NCBI RefSeq assembly: GCF_000971275.1 | Contig: NZ_LAPV01000092.1 | Coordinates: 1 to 64,000 of the forward strand | DNA from: Devosia psychrophila | Lineage (GTDB): Bacteria; Pseudomonadota; Alphaproteobacteria; Rhizobiales; Devosiaceae | Direction: 5' to 3' | DNA length: 64,000 nt | Part shown: positions 57,293 through 64,000 of the stretch, in pieces | How positions within the stretch are numbered: position 1 is the stretch's first letter | Layout: the number at the start of each line of letters is the position of its first letter | Translations under genes and position numbers: made by a program | The notes under the pieces: generated by a model | What the model saw: only the letters and a program-made list of their open reading frames with translations | Told to the model about the DNA's origin: nothing | The model's database searches: none

Positions 57293-58375
57293 ATGCGTTC
57301 AGCAATTGCTGCAGGTCTTGGTTTGGCGATGCTGGTTGGCAGCGGCGCCATGGCACAGGACACTGCACTGTATTTTAGCCCGACCCTCACCAGCGAATTC
57401 AGCGCACCCAGCGCCTTTGACGGGCTTTATGCCGGCGTGCTGGCCGGACCGATCTCGGCCCGCAAGAACAATTTCAATACCGTGGGCGCCGATATCCGGC
57501 CCGAGTTTGGCGGCGTCGTGGGCTGGAACCAGCCAATAGCGCCCGGCGTCATTGCAGGCGGTGAAATCCAGGCGACCGTGGCGACGGACTTTTCTTCCTC
57601 GGCCTATCTCCGGCTGATGGCGCTGGCGCGGCTCGGCTTTGCCGCCGGCGACAATACATTGATTTATGTGCTGGGCGGCGCTGGCCGCCTGGGTGAAAGC
57701 TGGGCCTTCGAGGCCGGCATTGGTGCCGAAGTCATGGTGACCTCCAATATGGCCCTGCGGCTCGAAGCTGCAGGCATCGGCCAGCTTGGCCCGGTGCCCA
57801 ATGGCAATAATATCCCGGCGATTTCGGCGATGCGTATCACCTCGGGCGCCATCTGGCAGCTCGACGGCGCGCCGGCCGCAACGACCTTCAATTCCGGTCC
57901 GGTGACCGATTTTTCCGGTCGTTACGCTGGTATCAATATCGGCGGCTTCACCGATCCGCAGTTCAACTTCCTCGCGGATTATGGCTATGGCTACCACCTG
58001 AGTCGCTTCGAAATGGGTGGCTTTGCCGGCTATAATCACGCGCTCAACGAGATGTTCCGCGCTGGTATCGAAGTGCAGCTTGGCGCCAATTACGACACAT
58101 CCGGCGATGCGGGGATCGATCTGCTTGCCTTGGGCAAGCTGGGCGTGGTGCCCACCCCGGGGGTGCAGGTCTATGCTGCTGGCGGCCTCGGCGCCGTCGA
58201 AGGCAAAGGCGCCTATGTGCTCGGCGGCGGCGTCGAATATGCGCTGTGGGGCCAAGCCAGCCTTCGCGGCGAGGCATTGATCCTCGGCCGTATGGACGGA
58301 CAACCTGGGCTGACCGGCGTGTCCGGGCCCAGCACATCCAAGGTCACCATTGGCACGGTGTGGCACTTCGACTAA
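57293..58375 (+). CDS. Outer-membrane beta-barrel protein, internally duplicated
   Basis: 360 aa from the ATG at 57293 (MRSAIAAGLGLAMLVGSGAMAQ), with GGGAG upstream. Signal peptide followed by two related eight-strand-like halves: FDGLYAGVLAGP at ~38 opens the first and FSGRYAGINIGG at ~205 the second. Both have alternating small/aromatic strands and glycine turns, like the Omp25/OprF-type small porins of Rhizobiales. It ends IGTVWHFD: the strand is amphipathic but the terminal residue is Asp after Phe, so the usual aromatic C-terminus is offset by one. Function unknown. Confidence 0.75.
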   Translation: MRSAIAAGLGLAMLVGSGAMAQDTALYFSPTLTSEFSAPSAFDGLYAGVLAGPISARKNNFNTVGADIRPEFGGVVGWNQPIAPGVIAGGEIQATVATDFSSSAYLRLMALARLGFAAGDNTLIYVLGGAGRLGESWAFEAGIGAEVMVTSNMALRLEAAGIGQLGPVPNGNNIPAISAMRITSGAIWQLDGAPAATTFNSGPVTDFSGRYAGINIGGFTDPQFNFLADYGYGYHLSRFEMGGFAGYNHALNEMFRAGIEVQLGANYDTSGDAGIDLLALGKLGVVPTPGVQVYAAGGLGAVEGKGAYVLGGGVEYALWGQASLRGEALILGRMDGQPGLTGVSGPSTSKVTIGTVWHFD

Positions 58376-58400
58376 GAGGCGTCCCAAAGCGCGGCCAGTA

Positions 58401-58439
58401 ACCCTCATCCTGAGCTTGTCGAAGAACGAGGATGTGCCC
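58401..58439. repeat. Short dispersed palindromic repeat
   Basis: ACCCTCATCCTGAGCTTGTCGAAGAACGAGGATG is a dispersed element widely seen in alphaproteobacterial intergenic DNA: CCTCATCCT near the left end pairs with the AACGAGGATG region. It lies 26 bp downstream of the outer-membrane protein gene. Confidence 0.7.
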
Positions 58440-58526
58440 ATATCGTGCCACGACCTTGTGGTTCGATGGGCTAACCATGAGGTCTACTGTTGACCATGCG
58501 CCCGTGTTCAACACGCAGGATTTGCC

Positions 58527-59717
58527 ATGCCCCACTATGATGTCGTGATCCTCGGTGCCGGCGCGGCCGGCATGATGGCGAGCATCGAAGCCGGGCGGCG
58601 CGGACGCTCGGTTCTACTGGTCGACCACGCCAAGTACGCTGGCGAGAAAATTCGCATTTCGGGTGGCGGGCGCTGCAATTTCACTAATGTGAATGCCACA
58701 GTGGACAAGGGCCGCGACCGCTTTCTGAGCCAGAACCCGCGCTTTGCGCTGTCGGCACTAAGCCGTTACACGCCCGAGATGTTCATCGCCATGGTACGCG
58801 ACCACGGCATCACGTTTCATGAAAAGACCCTGGGCCAGTTGTTTTGCGACGGGCCGGCGACGCAGATCAACACCATGTTGCTGGGCGAGATGCGCAAGGC
58901 GGGCGTCACCATGGTTTTGGAAACCGAAATCGAAAGCGTCAGCAAGGACGACACCGGCTTCGCCCTGCGGCTTTCTACCTCGTCGGTCACTTGCGAGAGC
59001 CTGATTGTCGCCACCGGGGGCAAGTCCATCCCCAAGATGGGCGCCACGGGTCTGGGCTATCAGCTGGCGGCCCAGTTCGGCCTGCGGCTGACCGATACCC
59101 GCCCGGCTCTGGTGCCGCTGACCTTCGAGACCGGAGCGCTGGACAAGCTCAAGGAACTCTCGGGCATTGCCGCCGACGCCATCGTCAGTCACGGCAAGAC
59201 CAAGTTCGAAGAGGCGCTGCTGTTTACCCATCGTGGGCTGTCGGGGCCGTCGATTTTGCAGATCTCGTCCTATTGGCGCGAGGGCGATGCCATCGAGGTC
59301 GACCTGCTGCCGCATCAGGATGCCGGCGAGGTGTTGCGCGCCGCCCGCCAGGCGACGCCGAGACTGCAGGTGCAGACGGTGATCGGCAGCGTCTTGCCCC
59401 AGAAGCTGGCGCGATTGCTCGGCGATGAGCTCGACATGACCGGAATGGTCGGGGATTTTTCCGACAAGAAGCTGGCGCAGGTGGAGCAGAAGCTCAAGGC
59501 GTGGAGCCTCAAGCCTGTCGGCTCGGAGGGCTATCGCACCGCCGAAGTGACGCTGGGCGGCGTCGATACTCGCGATCTCGATGCCAAGACGCTGGGCGCC
59601 CGCGACGTGCCAGGACTGTATTTCGTCGGCGAAGTGGTCGACGTCACCGGCTGGCTCGGTGGCTATAATTTCCAGTGGGCCTGGGCCTCGGGCTGGGCCG
59701 CAGGGCAGGCCGCTTAG
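58527..59717 (+). CDS. NAD(P)/FAD-dependent oxidoreductase, HI0933/BaiN family
   Basis: 396 aa. GAGAAGMMASIEAGRRG is the FAD Rossmann loop, and ISGGGRCNFTN is the family hallmark. IVATGGKSIPKMGATGLGY and the terminal GEVVDVTGWLGGYNFQWAWASGWAAG close the FAD site. This is the HI0933-like flavoprotein group; its reaction is mostly unassigned (BaiN works on bile acids; others are uncharacterised). Confidence 0.9.
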   Translation: MPHYDVVILGAGAAGMMASIEAGRRGRSVLLVDHAKYAGEKIRISGGGRCNFTNVNATVDKGRDRFLSQNPRFALSALSRYTPEMFIAMVRDHGITFHEKTLGQLFCDGPATQINTMLLGEMRKAGVTMVLETEIESVSKDDTGFALRLSTSSVTCESLIVATGGKSIPKMGATGLGYQLAAQFGLRLTDTRPALVPLTFETGALDKLKELSGIAADAIVSHGKTKFEEALLFTHRGLSGPSILQISSYWREGDAIEVDLLPHQDAGEVLRAARQATPRLQVQTVIGSVLPQKLARLLGDELDMTGMVGDFSDKKLAQVEQKLKAWSLKPVGSEGYRTAEVTLGGVDTRDLDAKTLGARDVPGLYFVGEVVDVTGWLGGYNFQWAWASGWAAGQAA

Positions 59718-59788
59718 GCGTCAAAGCGTCTCGCTATCATCGCAATTTGCCGATAGTACGCGGGCAAACGACCATACAGGACCTTGCC

Positions 59789-60799
59789 ATGGCTGCCCCC
59801 TTCGCCCTGTCGCTGCAGGATCTTGCCCCTATCGCCGAGGGTACCTCGACGCCGCAGGCTATGCAGGAAACCATCTTGCTGGCGCAGGAAGCCGACCGGC
59901 TGGGCTACACGCGCCTGTGGTACGCCGAACACCACGGCATGCCGTCGATCGCCTCCTCGGTCCCGGAAATCCTGATCGGCAGCGCCGCGGCGCACACAAA
60001 GAACCTGCGGATCGGTTCCGGCGGCGTGATGCTGCTTAACCACGCCCCGCTGCGCATCGCGGAGGCCTATCGTACGCTCGAGGGCCTGTTTCCCGGCCGC
60101 ATCGATTTGGGACTGGGACGTGCGCCGGGTGGCGACGGCTATGCGATGCGGGCGCTGCGCAGTGGCGGCGGCGAGGAATTCTCGACCTACCTGGCCGAAC
60201 TCATGGCCTTTGACGAGGATAGCTTTCCGCCCGAACACCCCTATTCGCGCGTGCCGGTGTCGCCCGGTGGCATTCGTCTGCCGCCAATGTGGCTGCTCGG
60301 CTCGTCAGGCGCCAGCGCCTCCGCGGCTGGACAATTGGGCATCGGCTATGCCTTCGCCGCCCATTTCAGCCACACGCCCCCTGCCCCGGCCTTCGAAGCC
60401 TATCGCTACGCGTTCCAGGCCACCGGCGCCTTCCCCAAGCCGCAGACCATGATGTGCGTCTCCGTGGTCTGCGCACCGACCGACGAAGAGGCCAAATATC
60501 TATCCTATTCGCAGGCCGTGCAATGGGCGCTGTTCATGACCGGCGAACAACGCCGGCTGATGAGCCCCGAAGGGGCGCACAAGGTGGTGCTGACGCCACA
60601 GCAGCAGGGCGTCATCGATCATCAGTCCTCGCTGTGGATCGTCGGCTCGCCCGAGACGGTGCGCGATACGATTTTGGCAAAAGCCGAAGCCAGCGACGTG
60701 GACGAGGTGATGATCACCACGACCCTGCACAGCTATGGGCTGCGCAGACGGAGCTATGGGTTGGTGGCGAAGGTGTTTGGTATTGAGCCAAGGGGCTAG
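59789..60799 (+). CDS. LLM-class flavin-dependent oxidoreductase
   Basis: 336 aa from the ATG at 59789 (MAAPFALSLQDLAPIAEG), the start giving the usual LSxLDLxPIxxGxS opening of this group. The luciferase-like TIM barrel shows YTRLWYAEHHGM, SVPEILIGSAAAHT and RIGSGGVMLLNHAPL, then RIDLGLGRAPGG. Uses FMN; the substrate is unknown. This subgroup is common in many genomes as a paralogue of alkanal monooxygenase without luminescence. It starts 71 bp after the flavoprotein gene. Confidence 0.9.
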   Translation: MAAPFALSLQDLAPIAEGTSTPQAMQETILLAQEADRLGYTRLWYAEHHGMPSIASSVPEILIGSAAAHTKNLRIGSGGVMLLNHAPLRIAEAYRTLEGLFPGRIDLGLGRAPGGDGYAMRALRSGGGEEFSTYLAELMAFDEDSFPPEHPYSRVPVSPGGIRLPPMWLLGSSGASASAAGQLGIGYAFAAHFSHTPPAPAFEAYRYAFQATGAFPKPQTMMCVSVVCAPTDEEAKYLSYSQAVQWALFMTGEQRRLMSPEGAHKVVLTPQQQGVIDHQSSLWIVGSPETVRDTILAKAEASDVDEVMITTTLHSYGLRRRSYGLVAKVFGIEPRG

Positions 60800-60820
60800 A
60801 CGCTAAAGAGCGGTAACTAT

Positions 60821-60944
60821 CTCTCCGCCGGGGGAGAGATCGGCGCGTCAGCGCCGGGTGAGGGGTTCAGCCGTCGGCTAATACGTGGCGACACAACCGA
60901 ACTCAGAACCCCTCACCCTCCCTCTCCTCTGAGGGGGAAGAGGC
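60821..60944. repeat. Palindromic intergenic repeat (REP-like)
   Basis: CTCTCCGCCGGGGGAGAG, GGCGCGTCAGCGCC and GGGTGAGGGGTTC on the left are mirrored by GAACCCCTCACCCTCCCTCTCCTCTGAGGGGGAAGAG to about 60944. It folds as a long hairpin like the one at 55691-55829. Confidence 0.78.
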
Positions 60945-61006
60945 TATGCAGGAGCCGAAGCAACTGAGGTCATCCCAGCCTGCGCCCGGGAAACGAGGTG
61001 GTCAGG

Positions 61007-61396
61007 CTAGGAACCTGCTGCGCCGATCCGGGCGGTAACTTCGATTTCGATCTTCATGCCGGCTTCGATCATCTGCACGATCAGCATGGAGGCGGCCGGG
61101 CGGATGTCCTTAAACACCGGGCCGACAGCGGCAACGACGGCATTCACCTCAGTGCGGTCGCCGATGTAATAGACCACCCGCACCGTATCCTCGATCGACG
61201 AGCCGGCTTCCTTGAGCGCCTTGTCGATGGTCGCCAGCGCATTGGCCGCCTGCTGGCCGATATCGTCGGGCATGGTCATCGTCGCATAGTCATAGCCGGT
61301 GGTGCCGGAGACATAGACGGTGTCCCCATGCCGCACGGCACGGGAATAGCCGAAGGTCGCTTCGAAGGGCGAGCCGGTAGAAACGCGCTGTACCAT
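61007..61396 (-). CDS. RidA family protein
   Basis: 129 aa Rid/YjgF fold (MVQRVSTGSPFEATFGYSRAV, TVYVSGTTGYD, ANALATIDKALKEAG, IRPAASMLIV). The conserved Arg in RPAAS fits the deaminating active site. Hydrolyses reactive enamine/imine intermediates of amino-acid metabolism. It ends 8 bp after leuD and is co-transcribed. Confidence 0.88.
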   Translation of the reverse strand: MVQRVSTGSPFEATFGYSRAVRHGDTVYVSGTTGYDYATMTMPDDIGQQAANALATIDKALKEAGSSIEDTVRVVYYIGDRTEVNAVVAAVGPVFKDIRPAASMLIVQMIEAGMKIEIEVTARIGAAGS

Positions 61397-61404
61397 TTTA
61401 TCTC

Positions 61405-62010
61405 TCAGAGCCAGGGGCGGTCGGTCGCCATCATGTTTTCAAACGTGGTGATCGACGGGTCGGACTTCAGCGTGCCGGCGATATCGTCGAGGCCTTCGAG
61501 CAGGATCTGCTTGCGGGTCGGATCGATGTCGAAATGCAGCGTGCCGCCATCCGGCCCCTTGATAGTCTGGGCTTCCAGATCGACGGTCAGCGTCGCATTG
61601 GAGCCGCGCTCGGCATCGTCGAGCAGCAGCTTGAGCTGTTCGGGCGAGACCACCAGCGGCAAGATGCCATTCTTGAAGCAGTTATTATAGAAAATGTCGG
61701 CGAAGCTGGTGGAAATAACGCAGCGAATTCCGAAATCCAGCAACGCCCATGGAGCGTGCTCGCGCGACGAACCACAGCCGAAATTGTCGCCGGCCACGAT
61801 GATGGTGGCGCCGCGATAGGCCGGCTTGTTCAGCACGAAATCGGGGTTTTCAGTACCATCCTCATGATAGCGCATCTCGCTGAACAGCGCCGTGCCAAGA
61901 CCCGTCCGCTTGATGGTCTTGAGGTACTGCTTGGGGATGATCATGTCGGTGTCGATATTGATGATCGGCAGGGGAGCCGAGACACCGGTCAGGGTGGTGA
62001 ACTTGTCCAT
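61405..62010 (-). CDS. leuD: 3-isopropylmalate dehydratase small subunit
   Basis: 201 aa from the ATG at 62010 ([15 protein letters not shown]); the longer frame lacks family support. [44 protein letters not shown] and [13 protein letters not shown] are the diagnostic swivelling-domain motifs. It partners LeuC (not in the window) to isomerise isopropylmalate in leucine synthesis. Confidence 0.96.
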   Translation of the reverse strand: MDKFTTLTGVSAPLPIINIDTDMIIPKQYLKTIKRTGLGTALFSEMRYHEDGTENPDFVLNKPAYRGATIIVAGDNFGCGSSREHAPWALLDFGIRCVISTSFADIFYNNCFKNGILPLVVSPEQLKLLLDDAERGSNATLTVDLEAQTIKGPDGGTLHFDIDPTRKQILLEGLDDIAGTLKSDPSITTFENMMATDRPWL

Positions 62011-62105
62011 GGAGCAGAAAACCTCGCTTTGACCAAGGTCATGGCGCAAAAGCGAGGTTGCGGTCAAGTCGAGAAGCGTACTCTCGGGTACGCCCCTTGC
62101 ATTTA

Positions 62106-63059
62106 TCAGGCCGCCAGGCTTTCCCTTGCGCTGACGCCGAGCATCAGGTTGAGGTTCTGCACGGCGGCGCCGGATGCGCCCTTGCCGAGGTTGTCATACA
62201 CCGCCACCAGCACGGCCTGAGCGCGGGCGTCATTGGCGAACACGTGCAAGGTCATGGTGTTACTGTCGTTATGCGCCTGCGGATCGAGCGCCGGGGACTT
62301 GCCCAGCGCCGGGTCATACGGCGCCACCACGACGAAGCTGTCCGTGATCGCGGCGAAATGATCGGCGATGGCAGCGTGCAATTCCTTGCCGCTCGGCACC
62401 TTGGCCAGCTGGCCTAGCTGCAGCGGCACGAAGGTGGTCATGCCCTGGGCGAAATCGCCGACGGTCGGCACGAACAGCGGCGCGGCGGAGAGACCGGTGT
62501 AACGGGTCATTTCCGGCACATGCTTGTGATTGAAGGTCAGGCCATAGGCCATGAACTGGCTGGCGTGGTCGCCGGCCGCCTCATACTCGGCGATCATCTG
62601 CTTGCCGCCGCCGCTATAGCCCGAGATTCCATTGTAGCTGACGGCATAGTCTACGGGCAGCAGACCGGCCGCGATCAATGGCCGCACATTGGCGATCAGG
62701 CCCTGCGGCCAGCATCCAGGATTGGCCACGAAGCGCGCCTTGGCGATCACCTCCGACTGGCCCTTGTCCATTTCGGCAAAGCCATAGGCCCAGTTCGGAT
62801 CGACGCGATAGGCGGTCGAGGCATCGATCACCCGCGTGGTGCCGTTGTCGATCAGCGACACGCTTTCCTTGGCCGCATCGTCGGGCAGGCAGAGGATGGC
62901 GACATCGGCGGCATTGAGCAGCCGCTTGCGCTCATCCTGGTCCTTGCGTTTGTCGGCGGCGATGGACAGCACTTCGAGGTCGCGCCGGCCGGCCAGACGA
63001 TCGCGGATCTGCAGACCGGTGGTCCCGGCTTCCCCATCGATGAAAATCTTGGCGACCAT
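62106..63059 (-). CDS. argC: N-acetyl-gamma-glutamyl-phosphate reductase (short type)
   Basis: 317 aa, [41 protein letters not shown] contains the catalytic Cys. It is the short ArgC type (about 310 residues), which is normal in this order. Third step of arginine synthesis. Divergent from deoD with 131 bp between. Confidence 0.95.
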   Translation of the reverse strand: MVAKIFIDGEAGTTGLQIRDRLAGRRDLEVLSIAADKRKDQDERKRLLNAADVAILCLPDDAAKESVSLIDNGTTRVIDASTAYRVDPNWAYGFAEMDKGQSEVIAKARFVANPGCWPQGLIANVRPLIAAGLLPVDYAVSYNGISGYSGGGKQMIAEYEAAGDHASQFMAYGLTFNHKHVPEMTRYTGLSAAPLFVPTVGDFAQGMTTFVPLQLGQLAKVPSGKELHAAIADHFAAITDSFVVVAPYDPALGKSPALDPQAHNDSNTMTLHVFANDARAQAVLVAVYDNLGKGASGAAVQNLNLMLGVSARESLAA

Positions 63060-63190
63060 TGGCTTATCTCCAGTTCGGCAGCGTAAATGGACCTAGCGCA
63101 TGACGAGGTCAAGACGTGGGCGCCGCCCCTGTTGTCATTGCCTGCCGAGGATGGCAATGCTTTGACCAAGTTGAGCATAGGAGCATCGCC

Positions 63191-63901
63191 ATGACCCCTC
63201 ATAACCACGCCAAAGCGGGTGACTATGCCGAGGCGGTGCTGCTGCCGGGCGATCCGCTGCGCGCCAAGTGGATTGCCGAAACGTTTTTCGACGACGCCAA
63301 GCTGGTCAATTCGGTGCGCAACTGCCTTGGCTATACTGGCACCTGGAAGGGCAAGTCGGTCTCGGTACAGGCCTCGGGCATGGGGCAGCCGTCGCTGGCC
63401 ATTTACGTGCACGAGCTGATCAACGTCTATGGGGTGAAAACGCTGATCCGCGTCGGCACCTGTGGCGGGCTCAATGCCAAGGTCAAGGTGCGCGACCTGA
63501 TTCTCGCGCAAGGCGCGTCGACCGACAGCTCCATCGTCAAGGGACGGTTTGGCGCCTTCAATTTTGCGCCCATCGCCGATTTTGAACTGCTCCGTTCGGC
63601 GGCCAGCAAGGCCGAGGAAAAGGGCATGCGCTATCACGCCGGCAATATGCTGAGCTCAGACATTTTCTACCATGCCGACGGCATGGCCGGTTACGACAAG
63701 CTGCCGGAGCATGGCGTGCTCGGCGTCGAGATGGAGGCCGCAGCGCTGTATACTTTGGCGGCGCGGTTTGGGGTGAAGGCGCTGACGATTTGCACGATGA
63801 CCGATTGTTTGATCACCAAGGAGGAGATCGACGCGGAGCAACGGCAGACGTCGTTGCGGGATATGGTGGAAGTGGCGCTGGATGTGGCGGTGGAGGGGTA
63901 G
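63191..63901 (+). CDS. deoD: Purine nucleoside phosphorylase, DeoD-type
   Basis: 236 aa from the ATG at 63191 (MTPHNHAKAGDYAEAVLLPGDPLRA). Phosphate site GDPLRAKWIAE, RVGTCGGLNAKVKVRD and the catalytic GVLGVEMEAAALYTLAA are intact. Cleaves purine nucleosides to bases and ribose 1-phosphate; a hexamer in the family. Confidence 0.95.
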   Translation: MTPHNHAKAGDYAEAVLLPGDPLRAKWIAETFFDDAKLVNSVRNCLGYTGTWKGKSVSVQASGMGQPSLAIYVHELINVYGVKTLIRVGTCGGLNAKVKVRDLILAQGASTDSSIVKGRFGAFNFAPIADFELLRSAASKAEEKGMRYHAGNMLSSDIFYHADGMAGYDKLPEHGVLGVEMEAAALYTLAARFGVKALTICTMTDCLITKEEIDAEQRQTSLRDMVEVALDVAVEG

Positions 63902-63915
63902 GAAGAGTCGTTCTG

Positions 63916-63955
63916 GGTACCCCCACCTGGCCTCCCCCTGATGAGGGGGGAGGGA
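63916..63955. repeat. Copy of the 52.2-kb intergenic repeat arm
   Basis: GGTACCCCCACCTGGCCTCCCCCTGATGAGGGGGGAGG repeats the left arm of the 52211-52326 element with one substitution (CTAG to CTGG). The right half is presumably beyond the window edge. Confidence 0.75.
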
Positions 63956-64000
63956 CTTCATCGAGTTTGAAGCTCTATTCAGCCTCGTATGCCGAATGGC

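Overview
The window is high-GC, gene-dense chromosome of an alphaproteobacterium, most likely Hyphomicrobiales (Devosia-like). That placement is inferred from an F1-only atpHAGDC operon, sdhCDAB, a long-tailed ribosomal protein L21, the obgE-proBA-nadD-rsfS-rlmH-envC-ctpA-yibQ-rppH run, a short-type ArgC, and EnvC/CtpA/YibQ-type envelope genes. No taxonomic marker was computed.

Region 1 (1-18.4 kb) is accessory. Its flanks are mobile-element debris: an IS5-family transposase running off the left edge, a frameshifted IS630-family transposase, and on the right a frameshifted ISL3-family remnant abutting the TOBE-domain scrap of a lost sugar ABC ATPase. Between them lies one minus-strand array of 14 genes (16.5 to 1.65 kb): GntR regulator, sugar-binding protein, ABC ATPase, permease, a second sugar-binding protein, cyclase-family hydrolase, SDR, RuBisCO-like protein (RLP), four-carbon-acid-sugar-type kinase, SDR, GST-like protein, two aldo/keto reductases and a second GST-like protein. 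Several junctions overlap by 4 bp. The RLP plus kinase pair resembles the D-apionate/3-oxo-isoapionate pathways (OiaK with OiaX/OiaT). The usual apiose dehydrogenase, lactonase and oxidoisomerase are not seen, and two GST-fold proteins with a shared C-terminal extension are present. A plausible route (inference) is uptake, AKR oxidation to a lactone, ring opening by the cyclase-family hydrolase, SDR oxidation to a keto acid, phosphorylation by the kinase, and C-C cleavage or decarboxylation by the RLP. This is the best candidate for an undescribed system here. A GlcG/HbpS-like gene diverges from the regulator across a compact palindromic operator.

Region 2 (18.4-35 kb) is mostly core. It starts with tRNA-Ser(CGA), a gamma-glutamylcyclotransferase-like protein and an MBL-fold protein. 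These are followed by rplU-rpmA and a terminator, a two-domain GNAT, obgE, proB, proA, nadD, rsfS, rlmH, an EnvC-like protein, ctpA, a YibQ-type deacetylase-like protein, rppH, a YgeA-like racemase, and a chemoreceptor.

Region 3 (35-46.4 kb): the F1 ATP synthase operon (minus), a BrnT/BrnA toxin-antitoxin pair, priA, an omptin outer-membrane protease with an intact catalytic quartet, xerC and a DMT transporter.

Region 4 (46.4-64 kb): a secreted protein of five exact cysteine-spaced repeats, then sdhCDAB with a small four-cysteine periplasmic protein between sdhA and sdhB. After these come nudK, a DUF1737 protein, a beta-carbonic anhydrase, two secreted EF-hand proteins, an EamA transporter beside a decayed paralogue, asd, a duplicated-barrel outer-membrane protein, a BaiN/HI0933 flavoprotein, an LLM flavin oxidoreductase, a RidA-family protein, leuD, argC and deoD. 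Palindromic intergenic repeats (REP-like) recur in this region.
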